A DNA stretch of 64,000 nucleotides, from NCBI GenBank assembly GCA_020853755.1, contig JADYYG010000013.1:1-64000 (forward strand), in the 5' to 3' direction. This stretch comes from Dehalococcoidia bacterium. Lineage in GTDB: Bacteria > Chloroflexota > Dehalococcoidia > Tepidiformales > Tepidiformaceae. The stretch's first letter is position 1. Each line of letters begins with the position of its first letter. Below the pieces are notes generated by a model that searched no databases, was not told where the DNA came from, and saw only the letters and a program-made list of their open reading frames with translations. Below, piece after piece: positions 19,061-26,952 of the stretch. The position numbers and the translations under genes are program-made.

Positions 19061-19510
19061 ATGCCCGAATACAGGAAGCCCGGCGCCATGATCCGCGTCA
19101 TGAACTCTGCGATTGGCGTTGCCATCAAGCTGGGCCTTAGCCCGCAGGGTGGTCAGTTGCTCACCGTGCGCGGGCGCAAAAGCGGCAAGCCGATGTCCAC
19201 GCCGGTGAACCCGATGACCTTCAACGGGAACGAGTACCTGGTCGCCCCGCGCGGCGACTGTCACTGGACCCGGAACCTGCGCGTCGCCGGGACAGCCCAG
19301 CTGCGCCTCGGGCGGAAGCGCCGCACCGTGCGCGTGGACCACGAACTGGCCGAGGCCGAGAAGCCGCCGGTCCTGCTGGAGTACCTTCGCCGATGGTCAG
19401 GCGTGACGAAGGCCCATTTTGGCATAACGTGGCCAAACCCAACTGCCGAAGAGGTGGAGCGGGTCTGCGCGCGGACGCCGATGTTCCAGCTCACGAAACC
19501 TGAGGCATAG
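19061..19510 (+). CDS. Deazaflavin (F420)-dependent nitroreductase-like protein, Ddn family
   Basis: 149 residues. The pattern LLTVRGRKSGKPMSTPVNPM, with a following NEYLVAPRGDCHWTRNLRVA block, matches the Ddn/DUF385 split-barrel family that binds F420H2. Members reduce quinones, nitro compounds or unsaturated substrates. SD CGGAGGAA lies 6 nt before the ATG. The gene stands alone between two minus-strand genes. Confidence 0.85.
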   Translation: MPEYRKPGAMIRVMNSAIGVAIKLGLSPQGGQLLTVRGRKSGKPMSTPVNPMTFNGNEYLVAPRGDCHWTRNLRVAGTAQLRLGRKRRTVRVDHELAEAEKPPVLLEYLRRWSGVTKAHFGITWPNPTAEEVERVCARTPMFQLTKPEA

Positions 19511-19513
19511 CCG

Positions 19514-19894
19514 CTATCGCGTGCCGGGCACGACCTCCCACTCTTCGCCGTACCACATGGGCGAGTTCGGCAGGTCAATGAAGTTGCGCTCGTCTTCGAG
19601 CAGTTCGCGCGCGGCGGTTACGGCTGCCTCACCGCCACGGCCACGTTCGTTCGAGTCGTACCAGAGTTCGGCGATGCCATCGAAGGGTTCGGGCGCGCCG
19701 CCGTTGCGCGCCTGCAGCCGGGCGTGCATCTCCGGGTCCCGCAGTGTTCGCACCTGCTGGTACCGCTTGACGCCGAGAACGGCTGCCCGCTCGGCCACCA
19801 GCGGCGCATGCACGTTGCGCCAGTAGTCTGAGAACTCGTCCCAGGTCATCCCCGGCTTCCGGCGAAGACAGTAGGTGAGCTTGATGATGGCCAT
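19514..19894 (-). CDS. EthD domain protein
   Basis: 126 residues from ATG 19894. IIKLTYCLRRKPGMTWDEFS followed by YWRNVHAPLV is the EthD dimeric alpha-beta barrel pattern with its conserved His. The family is found in degradative or polyketide-type pathways; the substrate cannot be told. A longer frame upstream covers the neighbouring VOC gene and is rejected. It starts 4 nt after the VOC gene stop, forming a two-gene operon. Confidence 0.88.
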   Translation of the reverse strand: MAIIKLTYCLRRKPGMTWDEFSDYWRNVHAPLVAERAAVLGVKRYQQVRTLRDPEMHARLQARNGGAPEPFDGIAELWYDSNERGRGGEAAVTAARELLEDERNFIDLPNSPMWYGEEWEVVPGTR

Positions 19895-19898
19895 CGGG

Positions 19899-20345
19899 CT
19901 ACCGCTGCGAGGTGTGCACCCGCACGCCGGGCTGGCGGTAGGGCACAAATTCGGTAAGCACGCCGTGGACGTCCTGCGGGTAGAAGAACGCCGCGCCCGC
20001 CTTCGGCCCGAGGTCAACGCGCCGGAGCCCCTGGTCGGTCAGCCGGTTCGCTTCCTCCTCAACGTCGTCTACCGCGTAGCCGATGTGATGGAGGCCCGGG
20101 CCGCGCTTTGCGAGGAACTTCGCGGCGCCGCTCGTCGCGTCCTGGGGGACGATGATTTCGATCACGGTGTCGCCTTCGCCCACCTGCAGGAAGTAGTTCA
20201 TCGTCCGTTCGGGCGGGAAGTACTGGCCTGTGTCGCCTGCGCCCTTCCAGTCGGCAATGGGGAAGCCGAGCTTTCCCAGCAGGATCTCTCGCGCCTGCTC
20301 CCACGAAGGTGAGACCAGGCCAATATGGTCGATGCGTCGAATCAC
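19899..20345 (-). CDS. VOC family protein, methylmalonyl-CoA epimerase-like
   Basis: 148 residues from GTG 20345, 5 nt after the strong SD GAGGAGG. The glyoxalase fold shows metal-ligand positions: RRIDHIGLV (His), TVIEIIVP (Glu), GLHHIGYAVDD (His) and VLTEFVPY (Glu). The spacing resembles methylmalonyl-CoA epimerases, but substrate is inferred. It is first in an operon with the EthD gene and diverges from the ThuA-like gene. Confidence 0.87.
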   Translation of the reverse strand: MIRRIDHIGLVSPSWEQAREILLGKLGFPIADWKGAGDTGQYFPPERTMNYFLQVGEGDTVIEIIVPQDATSGAAKFLAKRGPGLHHIGYAVDDVEEEANRLTDQGLRRVDLGPKAGAAFFYPQDVHGVLTEFVPYRQPGVRVHTSQR

Positions 20346-20409
20346 GGCTGCCTCCTCGGTTCCCTGTAGCGCGGACTGTAGAGAGCGCGGCGCTCGCCGT
20401 CGACTGGTG

Positions 20410-20438
20410 CTGACAGCACCGGCCGAACCGGTTAGATT
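20410..20438 (+). promoter_or_regulatory. Sigma70-type promoter of the ThuA-like gene with overlapping inverted repeat
   Basis: -35 CTGACA (20410-20415), a 17-nt spacer and -10 TAGATT (20433-20438). The -35 lies in a perfect 7-bp inverted repeat GGTGCTG-A-CAGCACC (20406-20420), which could be an operator for this divergent region. Confidence 0.6.
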
Positions 20439-20468
20439 CAGCCCGCCGCTAACCAAGGAGGCTCATCG

Positions 20469-21287
20469 ATGCCCGGTTCACTTCCCCCACGCGCTCATGT
20501 CATCTGCGGCGGTTTCCCGCCCGGGCAGGCCGCGGGCCACGACCACGATTACGCCCGGCTGCGCATCCTCGAACTCCTCGGCGAGAACGAAATCCACGCA
20601 TCGACAGCGAACGACTTCATCGACATCGAACGTTGGCTGCCGATTAGCCGCCTCCTCATTACCTACACCGCCGGTCCCATCGCCTCGGCCGACCAGGCGA
20701 AGGCTATCCAGGCATGGTTGACCGCCGGCGGGCACTGGATCGGCCTGCACGGCACTTCCGGAGGCCGCGCCGTCCGTGTCGATAACGAAGACCGGCGCCG
20801 CGCGATGCTCCGCCTCGAACACCACGAGGTGCTCGGCGGGTTTTTCCTCAACCACCCGCCGGTCCGCAAGTTCGAAGTGAAGGTTCATGCCGGCAACGAC
20901 ACCATCACCGACGGCCTGCCCGAGTCCTTCGTCACCGTCGACGAGCCGTACATGGTCGAATGCAGCGACCCGAACGCCCGCATCCTGCTGACCGCCGAAC
21001 TCGGCCCGGACAACTCGCCGCGCGGATTCGGCTTCCAGTACGAGAAGGACACCGCCCTTTTGCCGGACGGCAGGACCCGCGTGCTCGGCTACACCCGCGA
21101 CGTTGGCGAGGGCGGTGTCACCTACGTCGCCCTGGGCCACTGCCACACGCCGTCGACGAGCGTGCAGCCGTTCGTCGATAAGAGCGTGGACCCCGAAGGG
21201 AAGACGCCGCCCATCATTCGCACGAGTTGGGAAGCGCCCGCCTACATCTCGCTGCTGCGCAACAGCATTCGCTGGGGCATGGGCTAA
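20469..21287 (+). CDS. ThuA-like domain protein
   Basis: 272 residues. An amidotransferase-like fold as in ThuA (trehalose utilisation): HVICGGFPPGQAAGHDHDYA at the start, LLITYTAGPIASADQ, then the elbow AGGHWIGLHGTSGGRA, and later FVTVDEPYMVE and YVALGHCHTP. Such proteins are linked to sugar metabolism, but the reaction is not established. SD AAGGAGG precedes the ATG. Its stop overlaps the stop codon of the convergent SDR gene. Confidence 0.85.
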   Translation: MPGSLPPRAHVICGGFPPGQAAGHDHDYARLRILELLGENEIHASTANDFIDIERWLPISRLLITYTAGPIASADQAKAIQAWLTAGGHWIGLHGTSGGRAVRVDNEDRRRAMLRLEHHEVLGGFFLNHPPVRKFEVKVHAGNDTITDGLPESFVTVDEPYMVECSDPNARILLTAELGPDNSPRGFGFQYEKDTALLPDGRTRVLGYTRDVGEGGVTYVALGHCHTPSTSVQPFVDKSVDPEGKTPPIIRTSWEAPAYISLLRNSIRWGMG

Positions 21288-22108
21288 GCCGGGGCCATCG
21301 CCCCGAGTTCGGCCATCCGCTGCGAGAACAGCTTGCCGGTGGTCATGCCGCCGTCGACCGGCAGGCAGATGCCGGTGACGAAGCTCGAAGCGTCGCTCGC
21401 CAGCCAGAGTGCGGCCTCGGCGATGTCGTGCGTGCTGCCAGAGCGGGGGATCGGCTGAGCCTTTGCGAACCCCATCTGGAGGATGGGGATGAGTGCCTCG
21501 GCGGCGTCCTGGTCCATGCCTCCGCCCCGGCCAAAGATGGCCGTCGGGATGGCCCCCGGCGCGATGGCGTTGACCCGCACGTTCTCCTCGCCGAGCTCGT
21601 TGGCGAGGACACGGGTGAGGTGGATGACCGCCGCCTTCGACGCCGAATACAGCGTGCCGCCGTAGCCGACGCCGATGCCGGCGACGCTCGCAGTGTTGAT
21701 GATGCTCCCCGACTTCTGCGCCTTCATGACCGCCGAGGCGTGCTTGATTCCGAACAGGACCCCGCCGAGGAGCACGTCGACCGACTCGCGGTACATCTCC
21801 GGCTTCAGGTCGCTGATGAGGCCCTCCGGGTGGCCGCGGCCGGCGTTGTTGAACATCACATCGAGGCGCCCAAACGTGTCGACGGCGAACTGCACAGCTG
21901 CGCCAACCTGGGCGTCATCGGTCACGTCGGTGTGGATGAACCTCGCGTTCCCGCCGAGTTCGTCCGCGATCCGCTGGCCGCGATCGTCCTGCACGTCCGC
22001 GAGAACGACGCTCGCGCCTTCCGCTGCAAACAGCCGCGCGCTCTCGGCGCCGATGCCGCTGGCCGCGCCGGTGATGACGGCCACCTTCCCTTCGAGTCTC
22101 CCGGTCAT
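21284..22108 (-). CDS. SDR family oxidoreductase
   Basis: 274 residues from ATG 22108; SD GGAGG sits 9 nt upstream, whereas an ATG 21 nt earlier lacks one. Classical SDR features: TGAASGIGAESARLF (NAD(P) site), FNNAGRG, the Ser of NTASVAG, and the catalytic YSASKAAVIHL. The C-terminal GICLPVDGGMTTG is typical. An acidic residue after strand beta2 (VLADVQDD) suggests NAD preference. Substrate unknown. It is convergent with the ThuA-like gene. Confidence 0.93.
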   Translation of the reverse strand: MTGRLEGKVAVITGAASGIGAESARLFAAEGASVVLADVQDDRGQRIADELGGNARFIHTDVTDDAQVGAAVQFAVDTFGRLDVMFNNAGRGHPEGLISDLKPEMYRESVDVLLGGVLFGIKHASAVMKAQKSGSIINTASVAGIGVGYGGTLYSASKAAVIHLTRVLANELGEENVRVNAIAPGAIPTAIFGRGGGMDQDAAEALIPILQMGFAKAQPIPRSGSTHDIAEAALWLASDASSFVTGICLPVDGGMTTGKLFSQRMAELGAMAPA

Positions 22109-22166
22109 GAGTTTGTGCCTCCATTGCATGAATTCGAAAGCCGCGTCCCTGCGGCTCAGACCCGTG

Positions 22167-22787
22167 TCAGGCGCGTACGGCGCGCTGGAAGAGTTCGGTC
22201 AGCTCCCGCGTGTACGCCGCGACGTCGAGCGAGGGCGTCGTCGCCAGTTGACCGGCGAAACCGTCGACCGCCGCGCGCAGGGTCACTGCCATGACGCGCG
22301 TATCGAAGCTGCGGAACTCACCGGTTTCCTGGCCCCAGGCGAACATCGCGGCCGTCCCGGCGATGAGCGGCTCGGTGTCTTCGACCCGGTAGTGCGGCTC
22401 GCCGTCCGGTTTGCGGAAGTTCGTGATGATGTCGGTGATGGCCCGGGCGGCTGCCCGGTTCTCTGCGATAAAGCCGAGGTTCGTGGCGATGTACCTGGTG
22501 AGCAGTTCACCTGCCGACTGCGCGTCTTTCAGGGTGGCCATCATCTGCTCGTGGCCGGTCAGATAGAACGAATCAACGACCGCGCGAACGAGGTCGTCCT
22601 TGCTGGGGAAGTAGTAGCCGATGACGCCCTTCGAGATCCCTGCCTGGCGGGCGATGCGCGCGAGTGAGGCGTGCGCAAAACCAACGTCCGCGATGGCCTC
22701 GGTAGCCGCTGCGATGATCTGGGCCTTCCGCGCAGCCTCGATGAAGGTCGGCCCTTCCCGGACGGCTGCTTCATTTTTCGTACGCAC
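22167..22787 (-). CDS. TetR/AcrR family transcriptional regulator
   Basis: 206 residues from GTG 22787, the first codon 6 nt after a good promoter -10. The N-terminal HTH is clear: AAATEAIADVGFAHASLARI, ARQAGISKGVIGYYFPSKDD. The C-terminal ligand domain is not assigned. It diverges from the M20 amidohydrolase and is separated from the SDR gene by 58 nt in the same direction, so both are plausible targets. The start overlaps an inverted repeat, suggesting autorepression. Confidence 0.9.
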   Translation of the reverse strand: MRTKNEAAVREGPTFIEAARKAQIIAAATEAIADVGFAHASLARIARQAGISKGVIGYYFPSKDDLVRAVVDSFYLTGHEQMMATLKDAQSAGELLTRYIATNLGFIAENRAAARAITDIITNFRKPDGEPHYRVEDTEPLIAGTAAMFAWGQETGEFRSFDTRVMAVTLRAAVDGFAGQLATTPSLDVAAYTRELTELFQRAVRA

Positions 22788-22815
22788 GTCCAAAATATAG
22801 ATCGATCGTACGAAA
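22776..22815. promoter_or_regulatory. Candidate TetR operator (9-bp inverted repeat)
   Basis: Arms TTTCGTACG (22776-22784) and CGTACGAAA (22807-22815) are perfect inverted copies. Their centres are 31 bp apart, near three helical turns. The right arm lies between the -35 and -10 of the TetR promoter, the left in its first codons. Confidence 0.55.
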
Positions 22816-22822
22816 TTGGCAA
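22794..22822 (-). promoter_or_regulatory. Promoter of the TetR gene, leaderless arrangement
   Basis: On the minus strand: -35 TTGCCA (22822-22817), 17-nt spacer, -10 TATATT (22799-22794), then TTGGAC and GTG 22787. Transcription would begin on or next to the start codon. Confidence 0.65.
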
Positions 22823-22897
22823 GACCTGTCGTCCGGGCATCGTCAAGGCTGGCTGCGGTGTGGTTGAATCCCTGCAACCCGGTCCCGGAGCCAGCAG

Positions 22898-24082
22898 ATG
22901 ACCCCCTACGAACGAATCGACCGCGCGGTGGACGAAGCGAGTGACGCCCTTCGCCGCCTCAGCCTCGAAATCCACTCCCACCCTGAACTGAACTTCGAAG
23001 AGCACCACGCGCACAGCGTGCTCACCGAGTACCTCGACGAGCAGGGCTTCGAGGTGGTCCGCGGCGCGTACACAATGCCGACGGCCTTCAAGGCGGTCGC
23101 CGGGAACGGCGGCCCGACGGTAGCGGTCCTCTCCGAATACGATGCCCTGCCAGGGATCGGCCATGCCTGCGGCCACAACCTCATCGCGATCGCTGGCATC
23201 GGCGCGGGTGTCGGCCTGCGGGCCGGCCTCGAAGGCGTCGAGGGCACGGTTGTCATCCTCGGCAGCCCCGCGGAAGAGGGCGGCGCCGGGAAGCAGATCC
23301 TCATCGAGCAGGGCGCGTTCGAAGGTGTCGCCGCCGCGCTGATGGCCCACCCGAGCCCGGCGGACAGTGCGACACCGAAGGTGCAGGCGCTCCAGTCGCT
23401 CCGGGTCGAGTACTTCGGGCGGAATGCGCATGCGGCCGCGATGCCATGGAACGGCGTGAACGCCCTCGACGCCCTTGTAGCGGGCTACAACGCCGTCTCG
23501 ATGCTGCGCCAGCAGATCAAGCCGACCGACCGCGTGCACGGCATCTTCACCGATGCCGGCGTGAAGCCGAACATCATCCCCGACTACACCGCCGCTGATT
23601 ACTACGTCCGCTCGGCGACGATGGCCGAACTGGACGAGCTGAAGCCAAAGGTCCAGGCGGCCCTCGAGTCGGGCGGGATGGCCGCCGGTTGCCGGGTCGA
23701 GTTCACCTGGGTCGGCCGCGCCTACACCGATCTCGTCTCGAACGACCCTCTGGCCGGGCGGTACTGTGCCCACATGGAAGAGTTGGGCCTGCCCGTCGGG
23801 AAGATCCCGTGGTTCGGGGCGAGCACTGACATGGGGAACGTGAGCTACGTGCTTCCGACCATCCACCCGATGTTCGGCATCCCCTGCGACCCGATGAACG
23901 CGAACCATACCGCGCCGTTCACGCAGGCCGCTGCAACCGAAGAGGCGCACGAGCGCACCGTCCGTGTGGCGAAGGCGATGGCCCGCGCCGCCTATGACGT
24001 AATTACCCAGCCTGAGTTGCTCGCGGCGGTGAAACAGGACTTCCTCGCGAACGTTCCGAATCCGGGCGACCCGCTGCGTTAA
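22898..24082 (+). CDS. M20 family amidohydrolase / metallopeptidase
   Basis: 394 residues. M20 motifs: LEIHSHPELNFEEHHAH, the metal-binding ALPGIGHACGHNLIAIAG (Cys/His), and the Glu pair in GSPAEEGGAGK; a lid/dimerisation domain follows (~180-290) and then NANHTAPFTQAAATEE. It resembles aminobenzoyl-glutamate or amino-acid amide hydrolases that cleave N-acyl bonds in the cytoplasm. It diverges from the TetR gene, which may control it. Confidence 0.9.
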   Translation: MTPYERIDRAVDEASDALRRLSLEIHSHPELNFEEHHAHSVLTEYLDEQGFEVVRGAYTMPTAFKAVAGNGGPTVAVLSEYDALPGIGHACGHNLIAIAGIGAGVGLRAGLEGVEGTVVILGSPAEEGGAGKQILIEQGAFEGVAAALMAHPSPADSATPKVQALQSLRVEYFGRNAHAAAMPWNGVNALDALVAGYNAVSMLRQQIKPTDRVHGIFTDAGVKPNIIPDYTAADYYVRSATMAELDELKPKVQAALESGGMAAGCRVEFTWVGRAYTDLVSNDPLAGRYCAHMEELGLPVGKIPWFGASTDMGNVSYVLPTIHPMFGIPCDPMNANHTAPFTQAAATEEAHERTVRVAKAMARAAYDVITQPELLAAVKQDFLANVPNPGDPLR

Positions 24083-24088
24083 CGGAGG

Positions 24089-25207
24089 CTACAGGCCGAG
24101 GCGGCGGTCGTTCTCGGCCCAGGCGACATCGTTCAGGGCCATCAGCCCGCCCGAGACGAGCGAATGCCCGCCGAGGAGCACCGGGATTGGCGCTTCGGCT
24201 GCCGCCCGGGTGAACCGCCGCAGGAACGGCTCTTCGATTGCCTCCCAGGCGAGCAGGTCGCTCTGGAAGCGGTCCTCGCGGGACGGTTCGATGCCCAGGT
24301 GCGCCTCGATGACGCGGGTGTCGATGACCGCGCCATCGCCCAGTTCGGCGAGCCGGTGGAAGAACCGCTCGACGCCGACCTCTTCGATGAGGAAGCCGAG
24401 GATGCTGCGCGCGCGGTAGCCCGGGGGCGCAGTCGCCAGCCCGCGTTCTTCGGCGAAGAGCCGCACTCGGCATGCGGTTTCGCGCTCGAGGTACTGCCAC
24501 GCCTGGCTGCCGCCAACGCGTCCGGCGACCACCACCTGCATCGTCCGGTCGCAGAGCAGCGGCATGAAGGTCCGGTAGCGTGCGGCTGCCGCAGCTGCCG
24601 GTTTCGCCGCCTCGGCCAGTTCCGGCGGCAGTCCTTCACAGAGCGAAAGCACTGCCAGGTCGCTCGGCGTGTCGAGGTCGAATTGTGTCGCGGTTGTCCG
24701 CGGGAGGATGACCGAGGCGAGGCCCGCATCGTCGCGCAGCCGCCGCGGGAGCAGGTTGTCCCGCCCGAACTCCCCGCATCGTTCGATGGCCTCGCCGGGT
24801 GTCCAAGCGGTCAGGTCGGCAGAGAAGAAGTTATTGGTGACGAAGCGCGGGTCCCGCGCTTCCAGTTGTTCCACCACGAGCCGGAACTCGTCGAGGCCGA
24901 GTAGCGGCACCGAGCCCGAGCCCATCGTGGCCGGCTTCTGCAGCCCATACCGGGCGACGATGCCCCGCAGGCGTGCGGCGAAGTCGAATGGCTCGCCCGG
25001 CTGGTCAGGGTCGATGAGCAGGCCGGGGAGCACCGGCGCGAACTCGCCTGGCTCGCTGGTCGCGATGATGACGGCTTCGAAGCCCGCCGCGAGGGCTGCC
25101 TGTGCCGTGTTCCTGGCTGCTGCCACGCGGGCGGCGGCGAGCATGCGCTCCGCGTGGCCATCGCCCGTGCCGCCGTGGAAGATGACCAGCACCGGGCGTT
25201 CGAACAT
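24089..25207 (-). CDS. Uncharacterised protein with nucleotidyltransferase-like N-terminus
   Basis: 372 residues. The N-terminal ~190 residues read like a MobA/CofC-type nucleotidyltransferase fold: an opening beta strand (RPVLVIFHGGTG), AALAAGFEAVIIATSEPGEF, and a TTATQFDLDTPSDLAVLSL segment like the D-x-D-T-P motif that closes such domains. The canonical GGxSxRxGxDK loop is missing or altered to HGGTGDGHAERM. The C-terminal half has no family I recognise. The gene is monocistronic with a TACGCT element 6 nt before ATG. Confidence 0.75.
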   Translation of the reverse strand: MFERPVLVIFHGGTGDGHAERMLAAARVAAARNTAQAALAAGFEAVIIATSEPGEFAPVLPGLLIDPDQPGEPFDFAARLRGIVARYGLQKPATMGSGSVPLLGLDEFRLVVEQLEARDPRFVTNNFFSADLTAWTPGEAIERCGEFGRDNLLPRRLRDDAGLASVILPRTTATQFDLDTPSDLAVLSLCEGLPPELAEAAKPAAAAAARYRTFMPLLCDRTMQVVVAGRVGGSQAWQYLERETACRVRLFAEERGLATAPPGYRARSILGFLIEEVGVERFFHRLAELGDGAVIDTRVIEAHLGIEPSREDRFQSDLLAWEAIEEPFLRRFTRAAAEAPIPVLLGGHSLVSGGLMALNDVAWAENDRRLGL

Positions 25208-25213
25208 GCTGAC

Positions 25214-25219
25214 AGCGTA
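25214..25219 (-). promoter_or_regulatory. Candidate -10 element of a leaderless mRNA
   Basis: TACGCT on the minus strand, followed by GTCAGC and ATG 25207. No SD is present. No convincing -35. Confidence 0.45.
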
Positions 25220-25285
25220 ATGTTCGGCCCCGCTCGGCGCATACCGGCAGTGCTCGCAGCCCGGCGCGGGCGGCGCTCACCTGCC

Positions 25286-25291
25286 TATACT
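25286..25291 (+). promoter_or_regulatory. Candidate -10 element of a leaderless GNAT mRNA
   Basis: TATACT followed by exactly 6 nt (GGTTGT) and the GTG start 25298. No SD lies before the GTG. The -35 region is GC-rich and unconvincing. Confidence 0.5.
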
Positions 25292-25297
25292 GGTTGT

Positions 25298-25936
25298 GTG
25301 GTACAGGCCGAATACCCACCGGCGATTGAGGGCGAAGGACTCGAACTCCGCCCCTGGGACGAGGACCTCGCCGCACAGATGGCGAAATGGGGCATTCGTG
25401 GCTTCCCCTACCACGCCTTCGATCTGGGCTACCTGAAAGACCCGGCCCGGCGCGCGTCGGCTATCGCCGGGTTCCGGGAAGAAGGCCCCCATCGGCACTT
25501 TGTGGCCGTCGAGGACGGCACAGCCGTTGGGCGCGTTTCGGTGAACCTGCGAGACCCGGCCGGCTGCTACCTCTGGTCGGTCCATGTCGCCCCGGAGCAC
25601 GAGCGGCGCGGCGTGTGCCGCAGGATGCTTGCCGCCCTGATGGTTTACCTCGAGCGCAGCGGCACATGGCCCGGATTCATCCTCACCAGCAACAGCTTCG
25701 CCGAGCACGCGCACCGGGCGTACCGTGCGCTCGGCTTCGAAATCGCCGAGACTCGCTGGCACTTTGACCGCGAAATCGCCGAGGAACTCTGGCGCGTCAG
25801 CCCGGAACTGCGCGAGCCAATCGCCCGGCACATTCGCTTCCAGGACGGGCGCTGGCAGGTGCGGAACTTCGTCATGCGGCGGGAGCCGGGGACGCCGATG
25901 ATCACCCGGGGCGCCGGCCGCGCGCTCCGCGCCTGA
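25298..25936 (+). CDS. GNAT family N-acetyltransferase
   Basis: 212 residues from GTG 25298. The acetyl-CoA motif VHVAPEHERRGVCRRMLAAL (about residues 95-115) and the following HRAYRALGFEIAET support GNAT. The N-terminal part (YPPAIEGEGLELRPWDEDLA) resembles the RimJ/RimL-type strand. Substrate unknown. Earlier in-frame codons extend through the neighbouring promoter and are rejected. It is convergent with the PP2C gene. Confidence 0.88.
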   Translation: MVQAEYPPAIEGEGLELRPWDEDLAAQMAKWGIRGFPYHAFDLGYLKDPARRASAIAGFREEGPHRHFVAVEDGTAVGRVSVNLRDPAGCYLWSVHVAPEHERRGVCRRMLAALMVYLERSGTWPGFILTSNSFAEHAHRAYRALGFEIAETRWHFDREIAEELWRVSPELREPIARHIRFQDGRWQVRNFVMRREPGTPMITRGAGRALRA

Positions 25937-25941
25937 GTATT

Positions 25942-26691
25942 TCAGGAAGCCAGCGCGGCGTTTCGCGCCAGCGCCACGGTGATGTTGTCCGGGCCGCCAG
26001 CATCGTTCGCGAGTTCTACCAGCCGCTGGGCCACGTCCTCCACGTTCGGCCGCGCGACGACAGCCGCGAGTGCGGCATCTTCCACCGGACCGAAGAGTCC
26101 GTCGCTGCAGGCGAGCAGCGTGTCGCCGGGGCCGAGGGTGAATGGCCCGCCGATGCCGGCTTCCACGGCCGCTTCGAAGCCGACCGTGCGCGTCACGACG
26201 TTCCGGTAGGGGTGATGACGCGCACTCTCCGCGTCAAGCACACCTGCATCAACCTGCTCCTGCACCCACGAATGGTCACGGCTCAGCTGGCGAAGCTCGC
26301 CCCCCGAGTGCAGGTAGAGGCGGCTGTCACCGATGTTGAGCCACCAGTACTCCGTTTCCTTCAGCAGGGCGAGAACCAGCGTGGTTGCCGCACCCGTCGC
26401 GCCGAGCGTCTTCGCCTCCGCCCGGATGCTCCAGTTGACCCGGAGCACCGTTTCCCGCAGTCCGCGCTCTGGTCCGCTGGCCGTGACCAGTGGCCCCAGT
26501 TCGAGCGCGAGCAACTCAAGCGTGCGCCGGCTCGCCCAGTCGCCGCGCGCGTGCCCGCCCACCCCGTCGGCGACGGCGATGAGGGTCCAGCCATCGGCGC
26601 CAGCCAGGCTGCCCGCGAACACGGCATCCTCGTTGCGCTTGCGGCGGCGGCCAATATCCGAGCGTGCAGCGAGTTCGAGGCGTTGCGTCAT
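25942..26691 (-). CDS. PP2C-type serine/threonine protein phosphatase
   Basis: 249 residues. All PPM metal motifs are present: SDIGRRRKRNEDAVFAG, VADGVGGHARGDWAS, LLACSDGLFGPV and AGGPDNITVAL. These bind the Mn/Mg pair that dephosphorylates Ser/Thr-P proteins. It resembles Stp/PrpC, which usually pairs with a Hanks-type kinase; no kinase gene is in the window. The start is followed upstream by an 11-bp inverted repeat between this gene and rplI. Confidence 0.95.
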   Translation of the reverse strand: MTQRLELAARSDIGRRRKRNEDAVFAGSLAGADGWTLIAVADGVGGHARGDWASRRTLELLALELGPLVTASGPERGLRETVLRVNWSIRAEAKTLGATGAATTLVLALLKETEYWWLNIGDSRLYLHSGGELRQLSRDHSWVQEQVDAGVLDAESARHHPYRNVVTRTVGFEAAVEAGIGGPFTLGPGDTLLACSDGLFGPVEDAALAAVVARPNVEDVAQRLVELANDAGGPDNITVALARNAALAS

Positions 26692-26749
26692 CGGCTGTTA
26701 TTCTGCCTCGTTGGCCGTGCGCGCTGACAGCACCGGCGCGATTCTTCGG

Positions 26750-26776
26750 CGATCGCGACATGATTTGTCGCGATCG
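26750..26776. promoter_or_regulatory. Perfect 11-bp inverted repeat between PP2C and rplI
   Basis: CGATCGCGACA (26750-26760), TGATT, TGTCGCGATCG (26766-26776). It lies in the 261-nt divergent intergenic region and could be an operator for either gene. The right arm contains TTGTCG, a possible -35 for the rplI-dnaB operon. The rest of this stretch (26692-26952) holds no gene I can support. Confidence 0.5.
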
Positions 26777-26952
26777 AGCGGTATCCATAACCCGTGGGCT
26801 CCATAAAGGAACTATCAAGGATTGGCCGACGCGACGATAACGGATGGAGCAGCTATCCTTATTCGTCTACGGTGCCCCCGGGATCGCACCGGGCGGGCAC
26901 AGTCACCCCGCCAACAGTCCCGCCGGGGCCATCCCTATCTGGAGTCCAGGTC

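Noticed and set aside
26692-26952. CIRCE element for HrcA control
   Set aside because: The palindrome is CGATCGCGACA-type, not the TTAGCACTC-N9-GAGTGCTAA consensus.
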